A DNA stretch of 64,000 nucleotides, from contig NC_069133.1 of assembly GCF_026914265.1 (NCBI RefSeq), forward strand, positions 6,445,985 to 6,509,984, written 5' to 3'. Under the pieces are notes generated by a model. It did not search any database. It was not told the origin of the DNA and saw only the letters and a list, made by a program, of their open reading frames with translations. Of this stretch, positions 23,410 through 37,267 are shown in pieces; the first letter of the stretch is position 1, and the number at the start of each line of letters is the position of its first letter. The DNA is from Mya arenaria (Eukaryota; Mollusca; Bivalvia; Myida; Myidae). A program made the translations under genes and the position numbers.

Positions 23410-24462
23410 ATCAATTTAAACAAAAAAATTGTCGGTGTCCGGTTAAAGTTTTAGGGCAAGTTGGGATTTTCACTTATAAGTCCAATACCCTTCATTCAAT
23501 TGACTTAATACTTCACACAGTTGTTCATGGCCATCACATGATGAGGTTAGATAACTCCATATTATTCTTTACACAGATTATGGCCCCTGATTGACTATGG
23601 AACTTAGGTTAAAGTTTAAGGGCAGGTTAGGTTTTATTAATAACTTCTATACCCTTTGTTCAATTGACTTAATACTTCACACAGTTGTTCAGGACCATCA
23701 CACAATAAGGTTACATAACTCCATATTATTTTTAATACAAGTTATGGCCCCTAATTGACTTCGGTTAAAGTTTTAGGGCAGGTTAAAGTTTTAGGGCAAG
23801 TTGGGATTTTCACTTAAAACTCCAATACCCTTCATTCAATTGACTTAATACTTTACACAAATGTTCAGGACCATCACCCAATGAGGTTACATAACTCCAT
23901 ATCCTTAATACAAGTTATGGCCCCTGATTGACTTAGGTTAAAGTTTTAGGCAAGTAAAAATTAAGGGCAAGTTGGGATTTTAATAAAAAAAAACTTCTAT
24001 ACCTTTCATTCAATGCACTTAATAAAATTCAAAATTATTTACGACCATCTTACAACAAGAAACACAACTCCATTTTAACCCTAAATACAAATTATGTCCC
24101 TTGAATATATATATATTTTTTTTTTCTAAATTTCTTTTGACATTTTTACAATCTTAACCATATTTTTACTAAGGGAAAACTAGGAAGGCTGTTCTATATG
24201 GCTCTTGATTTTTTTTTGATTTTTTTTAAATTTTATTTTAATTTCTTTTGAAAGGCATATTTATATATTCTTTACCACATTTTCATAATGGGAAATCAAG
24301 TTATTTGAATGACTTGCGTCATTTTTCGGGTGGTGGGAGGGCAGCATCAAAGTCACCTTATGTATTGAATAATTTTAGTTAGATTTGACATAAATAGACC
24401 AAACTTGGTAATATTACATTGTTATTGTATTTACTTCTAAGTCAAAGCGACAGCTCTTGTTT
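23410..24462. repeat. Tandem repeat of about 150-170 bp, four diverged units
   Basis: The phrases GGTTAAAGTTTTAGGGCAAG, CAATACCCTTCATTCAATTG, ACTTAATACTTCACACA and ATAACTCCATATTATT recur four times between 23440 and 24070. The element ends with GCGACAGCTCTTGTTT, the same terminal phrase as the neighbouring repeat family. Confidence 0.65.
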
Positions 24463-26872
24463 AATATTTTTTCACTCCATCTACTGCACATACAAAATCT
24501 ACTACTTTATGTTCACAACTTCAGGTACATTATTATTATACGATTATATTTGGTGTATCATTTTAATCATGAGGCTATTTCTAAAGAAGTCATGGACTTT
24601 TTTTAGATATAACGTTGTTAATAATGTATGCAAGATGTGTCATGTATTGTTTCATGTTTGTTACGGGTCGTTGTTTTGTTGCTGTAGAAGAGTTTACGGT
24701 GTATATAAATTCTATGGATAAAGGCGAGAATTGAATTGCATTATTATTGTAGTAAATGTTTACTTGCCTTAGATATTTGATTTGTTTGAAGTAAACAATT
24801 GAGAAATTTCACTATATGAAATAATGTAAACAAAATAATTAAAAAGGGTGATTATTATATTTTTGTGAATATTGTGATTTCTATATAAATTTTAATGAAG
24901 TTTTTTCTTAACTTTTGTAATGAAAAACTCCCAATACTGTATTCCTTAAGATCTCCCCACATTTTGAAGTTGAGGTTTTTTAAGGTTCAGGGCAAATGGG
25001 ACCATTTATGTATTAGTGGTAAGGTTAGGGGCCAAGTTCAAGGAAAAGAATGTAAGACTAGAAATATTTTCCCGCCTGAATGTCATGTTGCCGAAAAGTC
25101 CTCGCTTAGTTTATGATGGCACTCTCAAGGTTTTTTTGTGAAACTTTGCCAAGATTATATTAGACTAGATTGAAATTATCATGCATTGGCAAATTCAATA
25201 GAGTTTTCATACAGGTGATTGTATTCAACTTGAGGGAATATTTGTAGATTTCGATAAGTTCCTTATGAAATCAAAATCTGCATAAATGGAGTGGGCCGTT
25301 TCAATTAAAATCATACTTGTTTTTGGTCGTAAATTGAAATCAAATAAGTGTCGATAGTTTGCTTAATTTGCTACATATTTGAGTGAACTGGACTAAAGCC
25401 AGTATTAAAAATGAACACAAAGTTCAGAAAATAATAAAAAAACAACGACGTATTGCTATTAGTGACTTTATACAGATTTAAGATTATTTAAGTTACGACT
25501 AAGGTCTTTAAATGTAATAGCCTTCAGGAGAGTTGAAAACGACCTTTGGATCAAAACACAAAAAGTACAATAATCCTGGTTTAAATTACTTAAGAGACAT
25601 TATTACATAATAAATTACATAAACTTTTTTGTTTTATGATGTCATTTTAACATGGCGCTGTGATAGTTAATATGTGACGCAGAGTCGAATATGGCAGAAT
25701 TGCAAAAGCTTTAATGTGGACAAATGTATTTTTCAATATGAATTGCTTGCAGATTTATACTAGGTATATAGAAAATACATTTGTATTATAAATGGCATCG
25801 CAACCATGAAATAACTTTGTTATATATTTTTTAGATATAACTACTGTAAACACTTTTGATGTGACGTCGTAAATGAATGGATTTGAAAATGTGTGTGCTA
25901 TTATGTGAAGGCTTCAATGTTGTTGATCATTGAATTACTATTTATGATATAAATAAAATCCCATTTGTTGCCATTCAATGTGAAATTTATGAAAAAAACT
26001 TTACTAAAATTCATAAAAACAACTTGCACATTTTTGTTTTTATTAAATGTAGAAAACTTGTTTATTAAATTCTGTATTGAATGACCACTCATGTCATATA
26101 TCCTTTATGTATTAAAATGGAGACTGCTTGTTATTTAATTATTGGAAATATATTGTTGATAACTTACCTCATTAAATGGCATTGCAGAAAAATGTTTTAT
26201 CACAGTAAATACTCAAACTGATGCATCTTTTATGATTCGAAATTATGAATTGATTACTCTGTACTTAATGTTGGTTGGATTATTTTTTAACTAAATTAAA
26301 TGATTAGGCTTTCTGCTAGATAACAAACTGTTCTACTGCTTTTAACTTTGATCTTGTATGAATTATACAATCTGCCTTTTATTACTATGCATCACCCCAT
26401 GTGCTAGCTAGATGGCCATCTTATCATCCTAAGTGAATATTTCTTGTTATAATATGTATTTCAAATCTTAAGATAATTACTGGTCAGTTAAGACAAAGTG
26501 TTGGTGATTTTTCAAGTTAGACTTTTAATGTCATCTGTGACACTCACTAAATATTTAACTGAAATTCTTGATATGATATTTTGCCTTAAGCTCATTACGA
26601 AGATGACACATTTATCTGTAGTTGTATATATTTTAGACTTAAGTGTTATGGGATGATTTAAAAAGTGCAAGTTATATTGAAGTATTTTGTCCTAAATTTC
26701 TGTATATAATTATTGTTTTAAAAACATGCTTTATTTAAATAACTACAAAATGACAAAATGAACTGTTGCTACAAATATTGTTTATAACCATAATGGTATT
26801 AAGTTTAGACTTTATTTATTGTACAACTGATGTACAGAAAGATTTGTTAACTGATGCTCAGTCAATCCTGTT
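24463..26872. other. Non-coding stretch downstream of CNNM
   Basis: AT-rich, with no open frame that resembles a protein and no clear repeat structure. It could be part of a very long CNNM 3' UTR; I cannot show this. Confidence 0.4.
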
Positions 26873-26975
26873 GATGATAGTGTGGCCTTGTGCTGTGGAG
26901 GAATTCAGAGTGCTCGGAGAAAACCCACTTGTATGGCTTGGTGCCCACCAACCAAACTCAGAATGGTCTTTAACT
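26873..26975 (-). mobile_element. SINE fragment (same family as 3113-3350)
   Basis: TGTGGCCTTGTGCTGTGG, AGAAAACCCACTTGT and TTGGTGCCCACCAACCAAAC match, in reverse complement, the 3' body of the SINE at 3113-3350. The tRNA-like head is missing. Confidence 0.6.
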
Positions 26976-27730
26976 GTATAACCATTTTAGTATTGCTTAT
27001 TTGTGCTGAATTGTTTCTTCTGATTGTGAGAGAATTACAAATAATCCATACATATACGTATATATATATCATGATTTCGTATAAAGATAAAACATGTGTA
27101 CATCAAACAAATCTGATAGCATACAAAATTATGTGTTAAATGTTTTGGGAATCTATATGTGTACAGTTAAAAGATGTTTGTATTTTACTTCAGCGATATG
27201 CTATTGATTTCAGTTTAATGAATCAGTCAACTGGTAGAATAAGTAGGCATTCTAAATATCTTTTAGTACTTTAGTAATCTATAACAAAGATAACAATATA
27301 TATATTGTGAATGTAATGCACTCAAATATCATTCAGTGTCCTAGTTATTAATGTCTCGCTCATTGTGTGTTTACATGTAATAATAATGATTGATATTTTT
27401 CTTCATCACTGAAATTCAGTTTGTTTTTCATGCAAATATTTTGGCAGCACTATATCGTAGGTTGTTTTTTAATGTATTGGAATTTTATACCGGGTAGTTT
27501 ATTTTTGCCATAGTTATTAACAATGTATCTTCATACTTTAAAACACAAAGAGTTAACATATAAAAACAAATTGAAAGTTATAAAAGAGCCATACATGTAT
27601 GTTCTTTGTACCTATATGTTGTAAGCTTGTCTGTTTTTTTGTGGAAAAATGTTACTTATGCCTTTGCGGCATTGTGCAAAAACCTTGGGTCGGGCCATAA
27701 CATTTCAAGAGATCCATATGTAGCTTTGTT

Positions 27731-28054
27731 TACAGCTGCACTCTCACAGATTTTCCAATTTGACAACTTTTTCACTTTTTGTCTCAGAATCAGCTGATTT
27801 TGGCATCAGTATTTTAAAATCAGTCATATAAGATAACACACAATATAACTGATCTCAATTATTTGAAACACTGCCAAAATTTTCATTTTTCTGTAGCCAT
27901 AAAACATCAATTTTCAAATGTAAATATGAAAATTGCTGTCTTCTCTTTTGTCACCAGTCTTATATTACTGGTTCCAGAAATATACATATAAATTGTCTCG
28001 TTCCAAGATGAAAAAAAGTTGTCGAAGCAATCAATCTCTGAGAGTGCAGCTTTA
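27731..28054. mobile_element. Foldback element, family A copy 2 (324 bp)
   Basis: Left TACAGCTGCACTCTCACAGA and right CTGAGAGTGCAGCTTTA are inverted copies. Internal phrases (AGCCATAAAACATCAATTTT, TTCCAAGATGAAAAAAAG) match the copies at 4374 and 38726. The most diverged of the three. Confidence 0.8.
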
Positions 28055-31000
28055 CAGGCTGCCAATGTTAATACATGTATTCCATAGCTCTTTTATCAGG
28101 TTACCATCATCTTAATCCCCCAACTCTGCTGAGAAAAATGGACGAACATGAGAACCCACTTGTATAGCTCTTGTGTTAATTATTTCTTAATTTGTAGTAC
28201 TTGTGTTGTTGAAACGTTTCAATGTGATCTCATTGTCGTAGTTTTTTCTTTCACATGAGCACTGAATTATATTGATTATTTGTACAAAAACTCAACAAAA
28301 AAGAGAGTATCCACTTTTAAAGGCACTCAACTCAATGTCTTTTATCTACCTTATTTAATACAAAATAGTTATACACTTTTTGTACTGTATATTTGATAAA
28401 GTATTCTATGCTTACGTTGAAAGATCATTTTAAAATAAAGGGTCAAGAATTACACATTTTGAAACTATGGACTGCCTAGTACTATTATTAGAATGGAAAT
28501 AGCTCATGTACATAAACTGTATGCTCTATTACCAGAAATATCTAAAAATAGATTTTTTAAATCTGAGCCAGAAATTGATACCCCATGTCTTAACATATTT
28601 TTGTTTGTGAAATTTAGTGAAATTTCAAATTTAATTTTTTATTTTTTTTTGGGGGGAGGGGCATTTTTACAATAAATCTGGCTGCCTTTAAGTTGGGATT
28701 TCCTCATCTTCAGACTGGTGTAGGTACTCTCTAGAAATATGTTTTCTATTACGTAGAAAGTGTGTATTTATGCAGACATTTAAACTGATCATTTTTAACT
28801 AGAAAAAGTAATGCATGGTTGCAAGCCAATGATATATGTGTACAGTTCAGTTGTAAATATTGCTCAAGATTATTGTAAATCAAAGGGAGCTAATTTGGAT
28901 GTTAGACACTTTGAGCCCATATCCATTAGCAACAATATGATGAAACGAAAATTTCAGTTGTTTTTTTTCTGATAATAGCATCTATGCCAATGTTGTGAAG
29001 TACATAAAAATTAAACATAAGTTATTAACGCTTGGAATGTTGTAGTAAACAAAAATGCTGTTTAAACATAAAATGTGTTCACTCTTTAAGGCCTTGTATG
29101 TGGTTGTTGTGCAAATGATTACTCAGTGAACTACAATATGTGTTTATTGAAAACATAAAATGTACCGGGCTTACTACAAGTTGGTGCTAATTTGGAAATA
29201 GAAGGTGTTACATCTGATGTGTGCTAAGACCTCAATTTATGCATTGTAGCTGCATGCATGGAAATATTGAAGAAACAAAAATGAATGATTTCTTGTGTTC
29301 CTGTGTATTTAAAGCATACATCAGTATTTTGGCTAAACACACTATTTTACACATGGTTTCTGTCTCTAAAATAATCTCAAATAAGGATTCAGTGGCACTC
29401 TCATAATTACATGTAAAAATTGAGTCACTATTCACAATACTTCAAAAGTAGTATTTCCACATAGGCAGTCAGTATTGTTCAAAATGTCCAGTCTGTCTCA
29501 GTATTGTTTTGCTTATAAGACCAGGACCCAATGTCTCTACAATGCTCAACGCAATCTTAACTCATTTCACCTTATAAAAGGAAAAAAATATGGCCAATAT
29601 AAAAACAAAATTTGGATGGCGGGGGTGACATTTTTTTCTTTTCTTAAAGGACTGTTTCATCATTGAATATGTGTTAATGCTCTTTCGTATTGCATAAGGG
29701 ACCATAACCATGTGTTTCTAGACAAATAAAAGCCGTTCCCCAACATGACCAGACCGATACGCAGATCCTAGTTTCAATATTTTTATTTCAGTCAATAAAA
29801 TTTAAGTGGTGGCGGAAAAAAGAGGTGCAGGTGGGGATGAAAATCTAGCAACTAATCTATAAAGTCTAGTCAAATCTTTTTCTGTTTTTCTTTTTTAAAA
29901 AAATGCATTATTTCATAGAATATGTTAATTGAAAGAACTTAATATTCCAATTATTATGTGGTAAAATGAGTTGAGATTTAGATTGTCTGAAGTAAGTTCC
30001 ATATCTGAATCTACACTCAGAAAGCTAAAACACTAAAACATGGAAGAATGTATACTCTAGCATTCTTTAATCATTTGGTGATATATATATATTCAGCAAT
30101 TTTCAGAATCAATGGTTTGAAAGGAGGAAATTTACTATGACATTTAGATGCTGGGATTTAGTTTCAAGTCTAAACTCAGAAACAAGTCTGTAAACATTGA
30201 GTCTGGTCAAAATCTGGTCATTTTATAGAATGTGATTATAACCCATTTAATCACAAGTATAGCAGTAGATCTGCTGTAAATTTCGGTTTTATCTTGTTTG
30301 TTATTTAGCAATTTTACTGTTCTAAATAATAGTTAAAAATATCATGTAATGAGTCAAACATATCTTGGAGAAGACATATACATGTAGATATTTGTTGGGT
30401 TTTTGAAGGATTGTAGTGTTATGTAGCACATTGTAGGCATGCTGTTTGAATAATTTTGTTTTTGTTTTGTTTTTAATTTATATATGACTTTGATTTTATG
30501 GAAACAAATTCTTATCTGCCATAGATGTACATAAGATTAGGTTGCTGAAATTAAATTTTTCTTATAGTGTTTTCTGTACACCATATGCACTATTTCTATA
30601 AACAATGGTTCAGATTCTACCCTACCCCTTAAGAATTGGTTGAGATTTATGGAATTGTGCTGAATGTTATATACCATGATTATTAAATATGTAGACCAAC
30701 TACGAATAATTCAGGTACTGTTTGTATGTTTGTAGAGTTTATTTTGTACTCATTTGTGTACAGGCTTTATTGAGTGCAAATGCTCTGTAGGGGGATTTCA
30801 TCTATATCTCACATCCATAGGGTTAAACAACTGAATGATGATAAATCACTTATATTTATGTTATTCTTAAGAAATACAAAGTTAAATATAATAGGTTAAT
30901 TTTAAACCATTAGATTTTAAATGGGCAAATTGAATTATTGTTTAGCGAAATTTTGATAAAACTACATGCATGCATACGTTTTGTAGAGAAAAACAGGAAA

Positions 31001-31280
31001 ATGTTCTCTTTTTTCAAACAAAAAAAGCTTGTTAACTCTTATGTTTTCCTCATGATTATTGATATAGTAGTTGATACTGAATTGTTTGTTTTTGTTTCCA
31101 TGATTATTGACATAGCAATTAATACAGGAATGTTTTGTTTTTGTTTTCTGGATTAGTAAGGTAGCAATTGATACTGTGTTGTATTTAGTTTTCAGGATTA
31201 TTCAAATGGTAATTAGTATTTTGTTTTCATTCCAATGTTTTATACACTATATGTAGACTGTTATTGTGTTAAAGCAATTT
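28055..31280. other. Gene-poor AT-rich stretch
   Basis: Scattered short open frames of 60-70 codons, none with a recognisable domain. A T-run plus G-run occurs near 28640. No RNA gene or array seen. Confidence 0.4.
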
Positions 31281-31285
31281 ATATA

Positions 31286-31291
31286 AATAAA
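31286..31291 (+). other. Possible polyadenylation signal
   Basis: AATAAA followed within 40 bases by TTGTATTGTTATTTCTTGTGTG, a T/GT-rich stretch. If the CNNM transcript extends this far its 3' UTR would be 9 kb, so the link is weak. Confidence 0.25.
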
Positions 31292-31339
31292 AGCTTCATA
31301 TTTTGTATTGTTATTTCTTGTGTGTTCTTACTATTAAAG

Positions 31340-32754
31340 TGGAAGATATTATTGTATGAATGGGATTGGTTGGATGTTTAAACCCTGGGTTACGTTGTTG
31401 AAAGAGCGTATGTGTTTGGTGGAAGGATGTGTTTGGTGGAGGGCGTCCAACAGATGGTTTCTGCACAATGAATCGAGTTTTCATTGATGGATAGTTGGGT
31501 CAAGGTTGCTCAGGTTTCTAAAAATATAATAAATGGCTTCGCTCAAAATATTTAGTTAGCATTGATTGACTGTAATGCCTATGTAGCTTTTATGAAGACA
31601 AAGCTTGGGATGAAAAGGGTCAAGGTTTCCATTACTAATAATTGAATGGTTTATGCTCAATAAATTTAGATAAAGTAAATGTATAGGGATGAACTCATGC
31701 GAAATGCACTTTAGGATTTTGTATAGGATGACATCATGTTCGGGTAAAGGTCATGGTCGCTGTAACTATAAGAAGAGTTTTGGTAAGGAATAACATAATT
31801 ATATTGATGAAACTTGTGAATGAAGCCGATAGTAAGCCATCCTCAATATTGGTATTAGGTCAGTAGGGTCAATGTCAATGTTGCTAAAATAGATAAAAGA
31901 TTTTCTTTGAAACACGTATTTTTTTAACAACTCGGATAGTGATGAAATTTGGTATACTACTAAGTGTCTAACGAGGCGTGCCGAGTCACCGGCCACGCAG
32001 CGTGCCCGAGGAGCAGATTTTTCACTCCGGACCGGTCACATGATGCAATACTTCTTATTTCTTATAGTAAAGACTTTAAGTAAGCATTATTATGATATTT
32101 CAATACATGATTTCCATTAACATTTATAAATAATATACGTATTGACAGTGCTCCATCACGCGGCGGATTTGTGAAAAGGTTTGTCGAAGTGTTTTAAGAA
32201 ACTAAACTCTCAATCAAACTCTAGTGAAAGACCGAAGGCGGGCCTCTGAAAGCGGGGTAGACTGCGCTAGGTTTCATTTATAATGGTGAATAAATAGCTA
32301 TGTTATCTTTTTTTAAAGTCTTCATTCGAAGAAAACTATAGTGCCTTTCGACGTAGCTGTTATGACACAATTTATCGCGTGGTATACACACACTGATATA
32401 GCTTCATAAGAAAACAAAATAACCGTTAAAAGACATTATATTGAAGAAACCTTTTGACTTATGCAGTGAATACAAATATTGCGCGCCATGACGTCGGTAA
32501 AGATCATCGCGCGCGCTTTTCGGGGAAGAATTCAAAAATGAGTTTTTCTGTGTAACTTTTTCCACAAAATGTTATTTATGGTATGCTAGAAAAAAATCAA
32601 GCATGTGTGTCCGGTCCGGATAGAAACTCGCATACTTGATGACTTGATTTGCATTCAATTTTAATTAAAGTCTTGAATATTAACATATTTTATTGCGCTT
32701 TACTGAATGGGCATAATGTAGTTTTCAACATACCATACGACAAAAGCAATAAGA
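31340..32754. other. Intergenic, dispersed repeat fragments
   Basis: Contains phrases such as GATGAAACTTGTGAATGAAG and AGGTCAGTAGGGTCAATGTC, typical of old mollusc interspersed repeats. CACTCCGGACCGGTCACA near 32022 and TGTCCGGTCCGGATAG near 32608 are approximate inverted partners and could bound an element of about 0.6 kb. No gene recognised. Confidence 0.35.
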
Positions 32755-32767
32755 AGTGGCGCGTTAT

Positions 32768-32836
32768 TCAAGATTATAAGTACCTTCCATGGCCGAGAGT
32801 GAAAGATTATAAGTATCTTCCATGGCCGAGAGTGTA
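32768..32836 (+). repeat. Two tandem 32-bp copies
   Basis: AAGATTATAAGTACCTTCCA plus TGGCCGAGAGTG is followed directly by a second copy with one change (GTATCTT), then TAAGTTAGGTTCATCCCGAC. I associate this context with a mollusc interspersed element, but cannot assign it. Confidence 0.6.
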
Positions 32837-33596
32837 AGTTAGGTTCATCCCGACTCGAGCCTAAGGTGTTTTGCGGAAACGAGGTTGAAATTCAACTACA
32901 ATGTTGATACTTTAATATCATCATTTTTTGTTGATTAAAAAGTACATACATACAGGTACATTTGGCTAACACCAAAACCACCTTGATTGTTGCATTATGG
33001 TCCAATTTTGAAAAATAGCACAACCATTACCTCAGCTATGGTAGATGCTTTTTTCACACCTTAGTTAAACAAAATTCAGTATTGTATTTTTGCTGGAACT
33101 CTTTGGTGCGTAGTGAAAATAAATGCGTATTGATATGTGGTTGTCATGGATATGTGCGCAGTGATTCAAATTATGCTAATAGTCAAATCGGTCTTTAAAT
33201 TGTTCTGAGGAGAGTGAAGCATTATTTCTTGAAAGGTGCGTGAAAACTTTTTTATGGGGACATTTGATTCATTAGCATTCTAATTATTGCCACACGACAA
33301 GGTTTCTAAGATGCTACAGACGACAGTCTTCAACAAGGGAGGTAATTGCAATGTGATGACCATTAAAAAGGAGTTCCATTCGGGTACTTGTTTTATCTTT
33401 GCTCGTGAGCAAGATTAGAATTTCTAGTATGGTTAATTTTTTAGATCTACTTATCTGAGGTGGGAGACAAACTTATTTGAAGACGTTCATTGCAACTGCT
33501 TTAAGTTTAAACCTATTAAAAAATTGTAAAAAATGTTATAACAACAGTATATTAATCAGTAATCACTCTCGTGTGTATGTTGTTGCGCAAGAATGT

Positions 33597-33742
33597 GGTC
33601 TTGTGTTGTGGGGAAAACCGGAGTACCCGGAGGAAACCCACTTGTCCGGCTTGGCGACCACAAACAAAACTCACATGCTTCCAGGCAGAAAATCGAACCT
33701 GGGTCGCCTATGTAAGAAGCGAGTCCGCTAACTGGACAGCCC
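33597..33742 (-). mobile_element. tRNA-derived SINE, copy 2 (inverted)
   Basis: The reverse complement gives GTCCAGTTAGCGGACTCGCT (A-box region), CCCAGGTTCGATTTTCTGCC (B-box) and GACAAGTGGGTTTCCTCCGG, in the same order as the SINE at 3113-3350. Confidence 0.8.
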
Positions 33743-35789
33743 TGGGAATAGCTTTTGGGATCAAGGTCGATTTCGCTGTTAGAAAAAATATGGTTTCCGC
33801 TAATCTTTTGTAAGAGTTGGCACAAAGCGGTGGAAATTGCTGCGTAGGAAGCTTATCTGAAGATGTAACTTGGGCTTGCTTTTTGGGATGACGGGGTCCC
33901 TGCTGCTGAAAATAGAAATATGATTACTTCTGATTAACTTATAGTGCTGAAACTTACATGAAGCTAATGCAAGACATGCATTGTGATTGCATTCAAGGTA
34001 AGTTTGATCTGAAGGTCAAGGTGATTGTTACTTAAAAAAAGGGAAATGTTTTCCGCTTCTTACTACCTTTGGTATATTGATGAAATGTTTCGTTTTGGTA
34101 CACCATGTAGACATACATTGTGATCTGACAGTTACAAAAAAAGAAAAATTGTGACCGCTCTGAAAGAATCAATATATAGTGATGAAACTTGTTTGTTGAG
34201 GTTGCTATTTTGAGTTGGTGGGGTCACGGTCAAAGTAGCAGATACGGTTTCTGCTGAATAAATGAGCATTGATGCATGTGATGGCTATTGATGAAACCTG
34301 TTGTGCCGGAAGCGTATGTGAAGACATGAGCATTGCTGTAAGACTGAGATTTGAAATTGTGTGCGGAAGGGTCACAAAAAATGGACAGTTTAACTTCTCG
34401 TCAGCCTCCCTAAATATATGTGTATGTGCTCCGCGCGTTCGGCGACTCTCCTCGAAGAAAATTATGTATGTATTTTTCGAAAATGTTGCCATATTTAGGG
34501 TTTATTCCTAAATGCAGTCAGTATATTATAATTATTTTCATTAATGTTTTCTTGTATTCTTATCGGAAACAAAATAAGTTTGCGCTGTTAGTGAAACTCG
34601 GCTTACCTACCTCGACATCCTAAATACCGCCCAAAATTGCCCGGAATTCATCGTACCGAAATGGAGGGGGAGTGGAGAGACATCCACAAATTTCAATACT
34701 TTACACACATAACGTCATATTTTGGTTCCCTGCCAATATTGTGTAATATGTTAATGACTAAGAAAGACTAATAATTCAGATTTTACACAACATGTTCTTT
34801 AGCTATTACATTAAACTGGGTCGTAATGACACTAACTGGTCAATGCGTAAATCACGGCAATGGTCTCATCCCGGTGTTGCAATGGTTATAGATACATGGT
34901 GAACATGAAACGAACTTAAACTGTTTTCAAAAACTTGTAAAGTCCAGACGACATTCGCGTGCCCCAGCCAAGCAACATGTCGTTTGGCCCGGGACATTGG
35001 CGGGAAATAATTAACTTGTCAGAATGGCGCGAAATCTAAATGTTTTGACATACGTATTTTGACGGATGACATCTTCTGTTGTAATGTGCATTGGAAAATA
35101 ATTATTAAATCATTTGTGGAGTAATTAATATGTCCCGGGTATTCAGCCGCTCATTGTGGTTAAAGATAACGGCATTTATCCAGAAACGCACATTTTTTGT
35201 TTTCATCACATCGGATAAACACATTAAGTTTGGTAAGAATTTGCTACATTTTTGTAATATGACTGAAAATACTCTTTGTTTAATGTTATTTTTAATACTG
35301 TAATACACGTACATTTTACAACATTTTTTGTATTTTGTATCAGTTAATGTGAATGAGTTTTATTTCCTCTGTAACCGAGTTAAAATTTCAGAGAAAATTG
35401 TCATTGTCCATAATTTGATTTTAGTATCCGTTTCAATGCATTGACGTGCATGTTAAACAATATCTGAATCACACATTGTTACTTGTATGCTGTTAATAAT
35501 GTGCTTTGAACATTCAAATATGGGATTGTTTACGAGTTTGTTTATAAAACCGCAGAAAAAAATAACACCAAAAGGCGTGTAATTACTTACAAATACGTAT
35601 GACCAATTTTAATATAAATGACAAACCTTTAAAGGGCCATTACCTGATGTTTTGATGTAATCAAATGGCATATGTTTCTAAAAATTGCGTTTAACATGTC
35701 TAAGTCATCAGTAAAGACGTTATATTTGTGTTGTAAATATAAATATTAAAATGAAAAGTAGAAAATAGAAATAGAAATCAATATTTCGC
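33743..35789. other. Intergenic, nothing coding recognised
   Basis: 33890-34260 carries old repeat phrases (ATGAAACTTG, GGTCAAGGTGATTGTTAC). A short GC-rich patch at 34940-35035 has no recognised motif. Short open frames do not match families. Confidence 0.4.
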
Positions 35790-35866
35790 CAACAGCTGGG
35801 ATCGAACACGGGCCCTCTAGGTCAGCAACCCTAGAACCGTACCCATTGCACAATGATAAAGACGGA
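35790..35866 (-). mobile_element. tRNA-like SINE fragment
   Basis: The reverse complement has TGTGCAATGGGTACGGTTCT, CTGACCTAGAGGGCC and GTGTTCGATCCCAGC, which resemble A-arm, anticodon-arm and B-box of a tRNA. No complete acceptor stem; I regard it as a retroposon head. Confidence 0.5.
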
Positions 35867-36109
35867 GTTACAATTGTATTTAAAATATAATCAAAAATAC
35901 ATTTAGGGCGGAATTAGTCAACATTGAAAAGAAGTTTGTTAACATTTTAATGTTTCTTGCAATTGGTTAGGAATTAAATGAACCATCGTCGGATACCCCG
36001 ATACACTACTGCGGTACAATTCGTTGTGTAACGAGGGCGATTTTGCTACGAACATCTCGTAATCATGAATATGCAGTTTCATTGGTTCCGCAAGAAACAA
36101 ATGCGGATC

Positions 36110-36240
36110 TATGCACAGACATTCATTCCCGCAGGAAAGGTATTCTGGCGAAAACTCGAATTGAACTCGGTCCGCCATATCATTACAAATTGAATATCAG
36201 CTGCCTAGACCACTCGCCTGTGGAGACAACTGACAATACA
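36110..36240 (-). mobile_element. Possible tRNA-like repeat fragment
   Basis: The reverse complement contains GCGAGTGGTCTAGGCAGCTG and ACCGAGTTCAATTCGAG, in A-box/B-box order with near-tRNA spacing. Weak evidence. Confidence 0.35.
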
Positions 36241-36782
36241 GGGTTATAGAGTAGTATTTAATTGTTACATGCGCAGTACATTGGAAGAAAAATTGTCTCA
36301 GCTGCATCATGCATATTCATTTAAACGAGATTTTGTCAGTCATTTTTTCCACGGTACATGCAAGTGTTACGGCGGAAAAGGTACAATGGTCGCCGACGAC
36401 GTAATTGAACATAATTTTGTGTGCATTAAGCTTCCATTGTCATAGGTAGTTTGTTGCTACCAGCAGGTATAGAATAGTAATACTTCAACCAGAAAGAAAT
36501 ATTTCTTTATTTGTAAACACTCACCTGAACAGAGTGTGCTGCTTTAATTTGAGTAAAGATGCGAATGAAGAATGAAGGAAGTCACAATCTATCAGTCCAT
36601 GATGATGCAGACATAAGTTAGATAATGTCAAATCATTAAGGCTTGTTGTGTTTTGATTATTTTTATTGCGCCAACAAAGACTTTTGGCCTTAACCTGGGT
36701 GTTACGACCTTGTTACCGGGCAAGAAACATCTTTTCAAAGGTACAAAATCACTTACTGTTAACACCCCCAAACAAGGAAATA

Positions 36783-36924
36783 CTGCTTGGTCCGTCCCGG
36801 CTATTATTCCGAGCGTGCCGGAGAAGGCCGAGTTATAACGATTTGATCCGGAAATTCTGCTTGATCCGTTCAAGCTATTATCCCGAGCTTACCGGAGAAG
36901 GCCGAGTTGTTACGATTTGATCCG
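36783..36924. repeat. Tandem duplication, period 74 bp
   Basis: CTGCTTGGTCCGTCCCGGCT ... GGAGAAGGCCGAGTTATAAC is repeated 74 bases later with about ten differences. The reverse complement of the unit end (AATCGTAACAACTCGGCC) resembles the two units at 55848-55940, so this is part of a small dispersed family. It lies about 350 bp upstream of the chitin-binding gene. Confidence 0.7.
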
Positions 36925-37267
36925 TCCAAACAGTTATAAAAATGGCTCCTTCAGTCCTACATTCATTTCAATTACAACCTTAACTGTTTGGACATTTTTA
37001 AAATAGCTCTTTTTCCGTATCAAAAAGCAAGAAGTCGTATCTAGTACTGTTTGATTTTAGATATCTTAAAGGAACGGAATTTTTGAAATATATACGTGCT
37101 ACTTTGGATATCTCTTAACACGTTTGTAAGAGCCCATGCACTATAAAGCACCTAAAATCATTATTTTCAGGGACTGAGATGAAATAGGTGAACCTGTCAG
37201 TGTGAGCTAAGGAATAGAATTGTCATTTTTACCGTCGTGTTGTAGATTTTATTGGAAGTAGAAGAGA

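Noticed and set aside
35790..35866. tRNA gene on the minus strand
   Set aside because: B-box present, but cloverleaf incomplete; treated as a SINE head.
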